Source: Alphaproteobacteria bacterium (GTDB lineage: Bacteria; Myxococcota_A; UBA796; GCA-2862545). From it: 64,000 nucleotides of DNA. Where the stretch lies: positions 1 through 64,000 of the forward strand of contig JACKEQ010000021.1 of the NCBI GenBank assembly GCA_020632885.1, given 5' to 3'. The translations under genes and the position numbers were made by a program. The notes beneath the pieces are model-generated. The model ran no database searches, was not told the DNA's origin, and saw nothing but the letters and a program-made list of their open reading frames with translations. Shown here in pieces: positions 33,355-41,255 of the stretch (its first letter is position 1; every line of letters begins with the position of its first letter).

Positions 33355-34385
33355 TCACCCTCGCTCTGCTCGCCTGTGGGCACGGCACCTCCGACACCCA
33401 CGCGCCCACGGCATCCCTCGACAGCCGGGTGGGCTGGGTGGCCGTGCAGCCCCCCGAGCGCGTCCCGGTGGCCACGCTCCCCGCCGAGATCGTGCCGGCG
33501 CCCGGCGCTGTGCACGAGGTCGGGCCCGCTGTGGAGGGCCGGCTGGTGCGCTGGCTCGTGGCCCCCGGCGACGCCGTGGTGGCGGGGGATCCGCTCGCCG
33601 AGCTCGTGAGCCCCGAGCTGGCCGGGCTCGAGTCCCAGTCCCGCGAGCTCGCGGTGGCGGTGCAGGAGCAGGAGAAGCTCGTGGCCCTCGAGGAGGCCGC
33701 GGCCGCGCGGGGTGTGGCGAGCGCCGCCCAGCTCGGTCGGTCCCGGGCGGACCTCGCGGCAGCCCGCGCCTCCCTCGACGCCGTGCGTCAGCGGCTCGGC
33801 GCCCACCGCGACACGTCCACCCGCGAGGGTGCGGGCTGGACCTGGCGGTCGCCCACGACGGGTGTGGTGGGCGAGGTGACCTGCCCGCTCGGGACGGTCG
33901 ATGCCGCGCGCACCTGCCTGTCCCTCGTGCAGCCCGGTGGGGTCGTGCTGGAGGTCGGGGTGCCCGAGCGTCTCCTCGGACGTCTCGACGGTCCGACCCA
34001 GGCGCGGTTCACGGGGGCGGACGGGAAGGTCTTCGACTTCGGCGAGGTGAGCCGGGCGCCCACGGTGGACGCACGCTCCCGGTCGCGGCGCTTCCGGTAT
34101 GCCGTCGTCGGTGGGGACGCGCCGCTGGCCGGCTCCTCCGGTCGTGCGCGCATCGCCGTGGACCCCGACGAGGGCACGTGGACCGTGCCCTCCGCGGCCA
34201 TCACCCGCATCGACGCCGTCCCCACCGTGTTCGTGCGCCGGGAGGGGGGTCCGGAGCCCCGGACGGTCGAGCTCCTCGGGCGCGAGGGCGACACGGTGGT
34301 GCTCGCGGGCCTCCAGGCCGACGACGAGGTCGCCGTGCGCGGGGTGTACCTCTTGAAGAGCCTCGCGCTGCAGGAGGAGGGGTGA
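33351..34385 (+). CDS. Metal RND periplasmic adaptor (CzcB/CusB-like) lipoprotein
   Basis: This 344-residue protein has a short lipoprotein signal, MITLALLAC (Cys9). The biotinyl-lipoyl-like part has VEGRLVRWLVAPGDAVVAGD and the matching strand SPTTGVVGEVTC. Between them is a coiled coil (about 90-150), then beta-barrel and membrane-proximal domains with DEVAVRGVYLLKSLALQEE at the end. It bridges the inner-membrane pump and the outer-membrane factor. The absence of a His- or Met-rich N-terminal extension gives no direct clue to the metal. Confidence 0.85.
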   Translation: MITLALLACGHGTSDTHAPTASLDSRVGWVAVQPPERVPVATLPAEIVPAPGAVHEVGPAVEGRLVRWLVAPGDAVVAGDPLAELVSPELAGLESQSRELAVAVQEQEKLVALEEAAAARGVASAAQLGRSRADLAAARASLDAVRQRLGAHRDTSTREGAGWTWRSPTTGVVGEVTCPLGTVDAARTCLSLVQPGGVVLEVGVPERLLGRLDGPTQARFTGADGKVFDFGEVSRAPTVDARSRSRRFRYAVVGGDAPLAGSSGRARIAVDPDEGTWTVPSAAITRIDAVPTVFVRREGGPEPRTVELLGREGDTVVLAGLQADDEVAVRGVYLLKSLALQEEG

Positions 34386-37300
34386 CCCTCGACGCCATCA
34401 TCGAGGCCTCGGTCCGCAACCGGTACCTCGTCCTGCTCGCGACGATGCTGGGCATCGTGGGGGGCCTGTTCGCCCTGGACCGGATGACCTTCGACGCCTT
34501 CCCGGACCTCACGAACGTCCAGGTGCAGGTGCTGACCACGGCGCCCGGCATGGGCTCCGGGGAGGTCGAGCTGCTCGTCACACTGCCGATCGAGCGGTCC
34601 CTCGGCGGGCTGGCGGGCGTCACGGCCCTGCGGAGCGTGTCGCGGCCCGGCGTGTCGTCCGTGTCGGTGGTGTTCGAGGACGGCACCGACCTCTGGCGTG
34701 CCCGCCAGATGGTGAAGGAGCAGGTGGACGTCGCGCGCGGCGCCATCCCCGCCGACGCCGGCACCCCCGAGCTCGCCCCGCCCACCACGGGCCTCGGCGA
34801 GGTCTTCCAGGTGACGCTCGCCTCCGACGACCACGCGCCGTGGGACCTCTACCGGATCTTCGAGCGCGACGTGGCCCCCCGGATGCGCGCCGTGGACGGC
34901 GTGGTCGAGGTGAACGCCTGGGGCGGAGGCGTCCCGCAGCTCGACGTGGTGGCGGACCCGTACGCGCTGGTCGCCCACGACCTCGCCTGGAGCGAGGTGC
35001 GCGATGCGCTGGAGGGGGCGCTGGCCATCACCTCCGGCGGCGACGTGGAGTCCGGCAGCGAGCGCGCCAGCGTGCGTGCGGTGTCCAACGCGACCGACCC
35101 CGCCGACCTCGAGGACCTGGTGGTGCGCGACGACGAGCGTGGGCTCGTGCGCCTCGGGGACGTCGCGCGGGTCGAGCAGGCCGGCTCCATCACGGTGGGG
35201 CTCGGCACCGCGGACGGGGAGGGCGAGGTGCTCTTCGCGGTGGTCCAGCTGCTGGCGGGTGCAGACGCCCTGTCGGTGGTCGACCAGGTGCGCACGATCG
35301 CCGACCAGATCCGCGAGACCCTGCCGCCCGGCGTGCGCCTCGAGACGATCTACGACCGCGAGAAGCTGGTCGGGAACACGCTCGAGACCGTGAGCCACTC
35401 GCTGCTCGAGGGCGGCGTGCTGGTGGTGCTCGTGCTCCTCCTCCTGCTCGGCGACCTGCGCGCCGGGCTGGTCGTGGCCACCGTGATCCCGCTCTCCATG
35501 CTCGGGGCCTTCACGGGGCTCGCGGCCCTCGGGTACTCCGGGAACCTCATGAGCCTCGGGGCCATCGACTTCGGGCTCATCGTGGACGGGACCATCGTCG
35601 TGGTCGAGAGCATCGTGGCCCTCGAGCTCGCCGACCGGGGCACGTTCAGCGCGGCCGTCGTCGACCGCACCCGGCGCGTCAGCCGTCCGGTGCTCTTCGC
35701 GGTGGGCATCCTGGTGCTCGTGTACCTGCCGGTGCTCGGGATGGTCGGCACCGAGGGCAAGCTCTTCCGGCCCATGGCGCTGACCGTGCTCTTCGCCCTC
35801 GTCACGGCCCTGGTGCTCTCGTTCACCTACGTCCCGGCCCTGGCGAGCCTGGTGGTCCGGCCGGCCGGGCACCACGAGACCCGGGTGCTCGCACTCCTCA
35901 AGCGGGCCTACCTGCCCGTCGCGCGCTTCCTCCTCGATCGGCCCGTGCTGGCGGGCGCTTCCGCGGCATCGCTGGTCGCGGGGTCCCTCCTGCTCGCGGC
36001 GACGCTCGGGGTGGAGTTCGTCCCGCGGCTCCAGGAGGGCGACATCGTGGTGCAGACCGCGCGGCTGCCCTCCATCTCCGCCTCGGAGGCGCGGAAGGAG
36101 GTCCTGCGCATCGAGCGGATCCTCCGTCGGTTCCCCGAGGTCGAGCGCGTGGCGTCCCGCACGGGATCCCCGGCCCTGGCCACCGACCCCATGGGGCTGG
36201 AGGAGGCCGACATCCTGGTGCGGCTCGCCCCGCGGGACTCCTGGACGACGGCGGACAGTACGGAGGGCCTCTCGGACGCGATGGAGGCGGCCCTGCGGGC
36301 CGAGGCCCCGGGACCCGAGCTCTCGTTCACCCAGCCCATCGAGATGCGGTTCAACGAGCTCCTCGAGGGCATCACGAGCGACGTGGGCGTGCAGATCTAC
36401 GGTCCCGACCTCGACACCCTGGTGACGCTGGGGGCCCGGGTGGCCCGGGCGCTCGAGGAGGTCCCGGGTGCTGCGGACGTGAAGGCGCCGTCCGTGGAGG
36501 GCATGCCGGGTGTGGACGTCACCCTCGAGCAGGGCGAGCTCGCCCGCATGGGGGTCGCAGCCCCCGATCTGCACGGGCTCGTCGCGGGGGTGCGCCGCGG
36601 GGTCGAGGTGGGCACCGTGCTGCGCGGGCAGTTCCGGGACCCCGTGGTCCTGAAGGTCGATCTGCCGGCGGACGTCGCACTCGACGACCTCCCGTTCACG
36701 CTGCCGGGCGGGGGCCACGCCACCCTCGGCGACGTCGCGAAGATCGAGGAGGTCGTGCTGCCCGCCGTGGTGCGCCGGGAGGCCGGGAGCCGCCGGGTGG
36801 TCGTGCAGGCCAACGTCCGGGGCCGTGACCTCGGGGGCTTCGTGGAGGATGCGCGGGCTCGCGTCGACGCCGTGGAGCTCCCGGACGGCTACTGGATCGA
36901 CTGGAGCGGCAAGTACGAGCAGCTCCAGGCGGCCGCGGCGCGCACGGCGGTGACGGTGCCCCTGGTGCTCGCATTGGTCGTGGTGGTGCTCTACTACGCG
37001 TTCGGCGCCTGGCGTCCGGCGTGGCTGATCTTCCTGAACGTCCCGGCGGCCGCGTCGGGCGGGGTGCTGGCGCTGTTCCTGCGGGGCCTGCCGCTCTCGA
37101 TGAGCGCGCTGGTCGGCTTCGTGGCGCTGTTCGGGGTGGCGGTGATGAACGGCATCGTGCTGGTGTCGCGCACCCTGGAGCTCGACATCGCGTCCGACCC
37201 GCGCACGGCGGCTGCGGCGAGCGCAGCGGAGCGCTTCCGTCCGGTGCTCATGACGGCCTTCGTCGCGGGCATCGGGTTCCTCCCGATGGCGCTGGCGACC

Positions 37301-37459
37301 GGGGTGGGCGCGGAGGTCCAGCGGCCCCTGGCGACGGTGGTGATCGGCGGGCTCTGCACGTCCACACCGCTGACCCTGCTCGTGCTGCCGGCCCTCTACG
37401 CCCGGTGGTTCCACGCGGTGCCGCACGTGGCTCCGCCCACGATCACCGCGCCGGCGTGA
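34382..37459 (+). CDS. Heavy-metal efflux RND pump (CzcA/HME type)
   Basis: This 1025-residue protein has twelve predicted TM helices. In TM4 the proton-relay motif DFGLIVDGTIVVVE matches the CzcA/CnrA/NccA class (Zn, Co, Ni, Cd) rather than CusA. Two large periplasmic porter regions (about 35-330 and 560-860) and the paired RND repeats are visible. It overlaps the adaptor gene by 4 nt (GTGA). It would export divalent cations using the proton gradient. The exact ion is uncertain. The operon ends here, convergent with the next gene 9 bp away. Confidence 0.92.
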   Translation: MTLDAIIEASVRNRYLVLLATMLGIVGGLFALDRMTFDAFPDLTNVQVQVLTTAPGMGSGEVELLVTLPIERSLGGLAGVTALRSVSRPGVSSVSVVFEDGTDLWRARQMVKEQVDVARGAIPADAGTPELAPPTTGLGEVFQVTLASDDHAPWDLYRIFERDVAPRMRAVDGVVEVNAWGGGVPQLDVVADPYALVAHDLAWSEVRDALEGALAITSGGDVESGSERASVRAVSNATDPADLEDLVVRDDERGLVRLGDVARVEQAGSITVGLGTADGEGEVLFAVVQLLAGADALSVVDQVRTIADQIRETLPPGVRLETIYDREKLVGNTLETVSHSLLEGGVLVVLVLLLLLGDLRAGLVVATVIPLSMLGAFTGLAALGYSGNLMSLGAIDFGLIVDGTIVVVESIVALELADRGTFSAAVVDRTRRVSRPVLFAVGILVLVYLPVLGMVGTEGKLFRPMALTVLFALVTALVLSFTYVPALASLVVRPAGHHETRVLALLKRAYLPVARFLLDRPVLAGASAASLVAGSLLLAATLGVEFVPRLQEGDIVVQTARLPSISASEARKEVLRIERILRRFPEVERVASRTGSPALATDPMGLEEADILVRLAPRDSWTTADSTEGLSDAMEAALRAEAPGPELSFTQPIEMRFNELLEGITSDVGVQIYGPDLDTLVTLGARVARALEEVPGAADVKAPSVEGMPGVDVTLEQGELARMGVAAPDLHGLVAGVRRGVEVGTVLRGQFRDPVVLKVDLPADVALDDLPFTLPGGGHATLGDVAKIEEVVLPAVVRREAGSRRVVVQANVRGRDLGGFVEDARARVDAVELPDGYWIDWSGKYEQLQAAAARTAVTVPLVLALVVVVLYYAFGAWRPAWLIFLNVPAAASGGVLALFLRGLPLSMSALVGFVALFGVAVMNGIVLVSRTLELDIASDPRTAAAASAAERFRPVLMTAFVAGIGFLPMALATGVGAEVQRPLATVVIGGLCTSTPLTLLVLPALYARWFHAVPHVAPPTITAPA

Positions 37460-37468
37460 CAGGCGGTC

Positions 37469-38176
37469 TCATGGGGCGCAGACGACGATGTCCCCCCAAT
37501 CGCACGCGGCGACGCCACCCGCGATTGCCGCGTACGTCCCGAGGCTCCCGCCCGCATTGCGGCCGTACAGCCCCACGAGCTCGCGCTGCACGGACGGAGC
37601 GTGCACGCTGAGCCAGCCGCCCCAGGCGCGGTTCAGGTCGTGCTCCAGGCCCGCGTCGCCCAGGAAGACCGGGAGCCTGGGCCCGAGACCCGTGGCGAAG
37701 CGGATGTCGCGGGCGAGGGGCTCGTCCCGCGCCGTCAGCGCGGCGCTGTACGCGAACGCCTGCGCTTCCGGGTCTTCCGGGAAGCGCGCGAGCAGACCCA
37801 CGGCACAGGCCGCCGCGACGGCCGGATCGTGCAGGTCGGCCAGCGCGGTGTGCATGGCGCAGAACGTTCCTGGCCATCCCGAGGGGAGCCCGGGGTAGCG
37901 ATCCCGGAACGCCTGACCGAGCGCCTGGACGCGGTCGACGGAGTCGGTCTGCCGGAACCCGTGCTCGGCCCAGAACGGTCGGTCGACGTCGAAGTCACCG
38001 GTGAGGCCCGAGAGGTCGGGTACCGGCGGGCTCTCCGTCACGACGGGGCTCGACGGTGCGCGGCGAACGATCCGCTCGACCGCCGCGGCGCGTTCGGTGT
38101 CCTCGTCCGTCCGGCAGAGCACGAGCGAGGCGGCAGCCGTACCGGCGATCGCGGCGAGGATCGAGCGCCTGGACAT
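37469..38176 (-). CDS. Exported protein of unknown function with Tat-like/lipoprotein signal
   Basis: This 235-residue protein has an N-terminus MSRRSILAAIAGTAAASLVLC, combining a twin-arginine-like SRRSIL with a lipobox ending in Cys21. The mature part is Pro-rich at first, then helical, with five more Cys in total, one near the very C-terminus (VVCAP). I do not recognise the family. The segment on aspartate-rich DFDVDRPFWAEHGF and the DPEAQAFAYSAALTARDE helix recall repeat-type helices. It is possibly co-transcribed with the DUF4132 gene 23 bp upstream. Confidence 0.55.
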   Translation of the reverse strand: MSRRSILAAIAGTAAASLVLCRTDEDTERAAAVERIVRRAPSSPVVTESPPVPDLSGLTGDFDVDRPFWAEHGFRQTDSVDRVQALGQAFRDRYPGLPSGWPGTFCAMHTALADLHDPAVAAACAVGLLARFPEDPEAQAFAYSAALTARDEPLARDIRFATGLGPRLPVFLGDAGLEHDLNRAWGGWLSVHAPSVQRELVGLYGRNAGGSLGTYAAIAGGVAACDWGDIVVCAP

Positions 38177-38199
38177 CCCCGGATACTACCCGACCCGCG

Positions 38200-40374
38200 T
38201 CAGCTCAGCGTGAAGGCCAGCGCGAGGATCTCGACCAGCGTGGGGTCGTCGTGGGGCAGGAACACCGCCTTCGCCTTCGTCCTCGATGCCGCCGTCGGCT
38301 TGACCGGCTCGCCCTGCGCGAGCCCACTGCCGATGTGGATGCGACGCTCGCCCACCACCAGCCAGGGGTCGTCGATGTGCGCATCCAGCCGGATGCGACC
38401 GAGCGCGCGCTCCAGGACGGCCAGCCGCGCCCTTCCGAGCGGACCGAGCGCACCTTCGTCCTCCGAGCGACGGCTGATGGCCGTCATCACGTCGAGCTCG
38501 TACATCAGCTCGCTCGCGTGCACCGGCGAGAGCTCGGCGTCGATGTCCATCCCGACGAGCCGCACGCGGTCGTAGGGGATGTTCGGCTCGTCGCCCTCGA
38601 GCCACAGGCGGACCACGGTGTCGCCGAACACCTTGCCGGGCGGGTCCGGCGTGCCGTGGTGGCCGGCGAGCGGGAAGCCCCAGCCGCGGTGCTTCGCGAG
38701 CTCGGCGAGCTGCCGCTGGTCGCACGTCCGCCCGGCGAACCGCTCGGGCTGGAGGGCGTACACGGGCCGCCAGAGCTGCGGGAAGGGCTGCTCGATCTCG
38801 AGCTCCTCCAGGCGGTCCCGCCACACCAGCAGGGCGTCCTCGGCGCCGGTCGCCGGGTGCCACAGACGCACGGCCTCGTCGGTGGTGTCGCCCAGCAGGA
38901 GGGTCCCCGAGGCGGTCTCCCAGATCAGCCGTCGCGCCATCGGCCCGACCACCGGGTGGGTGAGGTAGTGCGCCTCGAAGGCCTCGGGCCCGATGCTCCG
39001 GTCCTGCAGCCAGAGCCGCTGCAGCCGGTGGCGCTGGGTGGTGAGGGTGGACCTCAGCTCCTTCAGCTCGGCCTGGAGAGCAGCGAGCGCGTCGGGGGCG
39101 TCGCGCTTCACGGCAGCGGGCACCGACCGTAGCGCCTTGCCCTTCGCGTCGATCCAGGTGAGGGCGGGCGGATCGCAGGTGAGCCGCGCGACGAAGCCCG
39201 CGACAGGCTGCTCGCGCTGGCCGTCGACCAACCCGAACCGCGGCACCGCGGCCTCCTCGAGCTCCTCGCCCGTGAGGCCGGCCCGGGTTGCTGCCGTCTC
39301 GAGTGCTGCATGGAGCGCGCGGCGGGACGGGGTGGTGCGGACCTTCGACTTCAAGCGGCTGAGCTGGGCCACCCCCGCCTGGTCCGGCAGCTCGGCGAGC
39401 ACGTCGAGCACGGTGTTGCCGAGCTTCTCGCCCCAGATGTCGTTCTTGCGGAGGCACCGCTCGGCGAACCGTCCGAGGTCCGCCGCGAGATCACCCCGAT
39501 CGGCCAGGGCCCAGACGAGGCCGCGCACGAGCGTTCGGGTGGGCTCCAGGTCGCCCGATCGTGAGCCGGGGCCCGTCCAGGCGAGCTCGATCGTCATCCA
39601 CCCTGCCACGGGCTCCAGCGGGACGTCCGTGGCGAGCTCGCGGATCCGGGTGCGCCAGCGCTGGGTGGGCGTCCGACGGGTCCCGACCTCGGCGCAGTGT
39701 CGGAGGAGGGTCAGCCAGCCTTCCCGGTGCGGGGAGGTATCGACGAACGGACGAACGACGTCGCCGAAGGAGGTGTACCGGGGCACGGGGTGGTCGTCGG
39801 TGGGCAGGCGGGAGGGGAGGAAGGCCCCCACGGAAGCGTAGGCGTCGCCTGCCGCGGTGATCAGCTCGATGGCCCGTTGCGCCTCTCGGGGTGTGAGCTC
39901 GGCGCTGCGCAGGGCGCGGTCCAGGGTGTGCGCCGGGATCTGGGCGTGGTCGAGGATCTGGAGCAGCGCCAGCAGGCGCTCGCCCTCCCACGGCAGCGGC
40001 TGGGCGAACAGCCAGTGCCCGAGGGTCCGTGCCGTGGCGATCTCGGCGGGGCTGAGCGGCTTCGTGGTGTGCTGGTAGGCCGCGAAGCACAGGTCCGCCT
40101 GCGCTGCAGGGGTCCACCGGTCGATGGCCTTCGCGATGGGGCTCCCGGTGATCCAACGGCGCTTCGGCATGTCCTCGAGGAAGGCGTCCAGCATGCCCGG
40201 GACGGTCTCCGGAGGCGGTGGCGGGTCGGGGACGGTCTCCGGAGGCGGTGGCGGGTCGGGGACGGGCTCGGGCTCGGGCTCCGTCGCGGCCGGCCCCCCG
40301 GCTTCCGGGGCTTCAGGCTCGACCGTGGCCTCCGGGGCGCTCCATCCGAGCCATCTGGTGAGGGTCTTCCACAT
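38200..40374 (-). CDS. DUF4132-domain protein
   Basis: This 724-residue protein has a Pro/Glu-rich linker (about 15-60) that includes a perfect duplicated decapeptide unit (VPDPPPPPET). The C-terminal half contains the DUF4132 hallmarks RLQRLWLQDRSIGPEAFEAH, THPVVGPMARRLIWE and PFPQLWRPVYAL, ending near DDPWLVVGERRIHIGSG. Proteins of this type are abundant in myxobacteria, and in E. coli the family includes YehI/MolR. Their biochemical role is unclear. The gene directly follows the KirBac gene with no spacer, so they are probably in one operon. Confidence 0.72.
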   Translation of the reverse strand: MWKTLTRWLGWSAPEATVEPEAPEAGGPAATEPEPEPVPDPPPPPETVPDPPPPPETVPGMLDAFLEDMPKRRWITGSPIAKAIDRWTPAAQADLCFAAYQHTTKPLSPAEIATARTLGHWLFAQPLPWEGERLLALLQILDHAQIPAHTLDRALRSAELTPREAQRAIELITAAGDAYASVGAFLPSRLPTDDHPVPRYTSFGDVVRPFVDTSPHREGWLTLLRHCAEVGTRRTPTQRWRTRIRELATDVPLEPVAGWMTIELAWTGPGSRSGDLEPTRTLVRGLVWALADRGDLAADLGRFAERCLRKNDIWGEKLGNTVLDVLAELPDQAGVAQLSRLKSKVRTTPSRRALHAALETAATRAGLTGEELEEAAVPRFGLVDGQREQPVAGFVARLTCDPPALTWIDAKGKALRSVPAAVKRDAPDALAALQAELKELRSTLTTQRHRLQRLWLQDRSIGPEAFEAHYLTHPVVGPMARRLIWETASGTLLLGDTTDEAVRLWHPATGAEDALLVWRDRLEELEIEQPFPQLWRPVYALQPERFAGRTCDQRQLAELAKHRGWGFPLAGHHGTPDPPGKVFGDTVVRLWLEGDEPNIPYDRVRLVGMDIDAELSPVHASELMYELDVMTAISRRSEDEGALGPLGRARLAVLERALGRIRLDAHIDDPWLVVGERRIHIGSGLAQGEPVKPTAASRTKAKAVFLPHDDPTLVEILALAFTLS
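40201..40260. repeat. Perfect 30-bp tandem duplication in DUF4132 gene
   Basis: Bases 40201-40230 are repeated exactly at 40231-40260 and partly continued to about 40265. The unit encodes the Pro-rich linker repeat. Being in frame (30 bp), loss or gain of copies would only change linker length. Confidence 0.9.
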
Positions 40375-41244
40375 TCAGTCCTCCCAGACGATGGGGTCGG
40401 TGGGGGTGAGACGGTGGAACTCCCGCAGGTCCACGCGGATCCGGCCGTCGGGGAGCTCGGAGAGCACGTCCGAAGGCCGCGCGTCGAACGCGAAGTCGCG
40501 CGCCACGTACCGGATCCCGGCATGAACGGGCTGCAGCGTGGTGTCGTCGGTGCCCACCACGGTCACCTGGAGCTCCGTCTCGGCGGCCTCCAGGCTCTCC
40601 GGTGTGGAGCCCCAGAGGGGGCTGTCCGGCGTGATGCGGTGCATCGCCGTCCAGGTGCGGGTCAGCGTGGCGGTGCGCGCGCGCACCAGCGGGAGGTCGA
40701 GCATCCGGTAGAAGAGGACGCCCTCCTCGGTGGGCTCGGTGCGCACGAGCACGACGCGCAGCTGGGCCTCGTAGACGAAGTTCGCGCGCTCGTTCCCCAC
40801 CCGGAGCTGCAGGGTGGGGACCCCGTTCATGTACCCGATCGCGACCTTCTCGCTGAACGCGATGCGGGCCCGCGGCTGGGAGATCTTCACGAACACGAGC
40901 CCCGTGGAGACTGCGGTGACCACGAGCCCCACCACGGCCTCCGCGGTGACCAGCCCGTGGGCGAGCGTGGTGGTGGGGTACATCGAGCCGTACCCGATGG
41001 TCGACATCGTCTGCACGCTGAAGAAGAAGGCCTCGAGCAGCGAGCCCGTCGCGTTCGCGATGCCGCCCGCCAGCCAGTACAGCACGGCGAACACCAGGTT
41101 GAGTGCCAGGTACGCGCTCACGATCATCCCGATGCCGAGGGACAGCGGCGCGCGGAGGTAGAGGTGGTAGGCGTCCGCGAGCGGGGTCCGCGGCACGCCC
41201 ACGATCACGAACTCGTCGCTGGTCGGCCGGATCGGTGAGGCCAT
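40375..41244 (-). CDS. KirBac-type inward rectifier potassium channel
   Basis: This 289-residue protein has a selectivity filter STIGYGSM (TIGYG at 82-86) between two TM helices (about 38-60 and 95-117), preceded by a pore helix. The rest is the immunoglobulin-like cytoplasmic domain of Kir channels, with FSEKVAIGYMNGVPTLQLRV and RITPDSPLWG, a conserved Kir signature. It should act as a K+ channel gated by lipid, pH or nucleotides. It is encoded immediately before the DUF4132 gene. Confidence 0.93.
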   Translation of the reverse strand: MASPIRPTSDEFVIVGVPRTPLADAYHLYLRAPLSLGIGMIVSAYLALNLVFAVLYWLAGGIANATGSLLEAFFFSVQTMSTIGYGSMYPTTTLAHGLVTAEAVVGLVVTAVSTGLVFVKISQPRARIAFSEKVAIGYMNGVPTLQLRVGNERANFVYEAQLRVVLVRTEPTEEGVLFYRMLDLPLVRARTATLTRTWTAMHRITPDSPLWGSTPESLEAAETELQVTVVGTDDTTLQPVHAGIRYVARDFAFDARPSDVLSELPDGRIRVDLREFHRLTPTDPIVWED

Positions 41245-41255
41245 GGGTCGCGGTA

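Noticed and set aside
33788..37426. A 1212-codon minus-strand open frame opposite the RND pump
   Set aside because: It is antisense to a clear CzcA-type gene and shows His/Arg/Gln-rich shadow composition with no domain.
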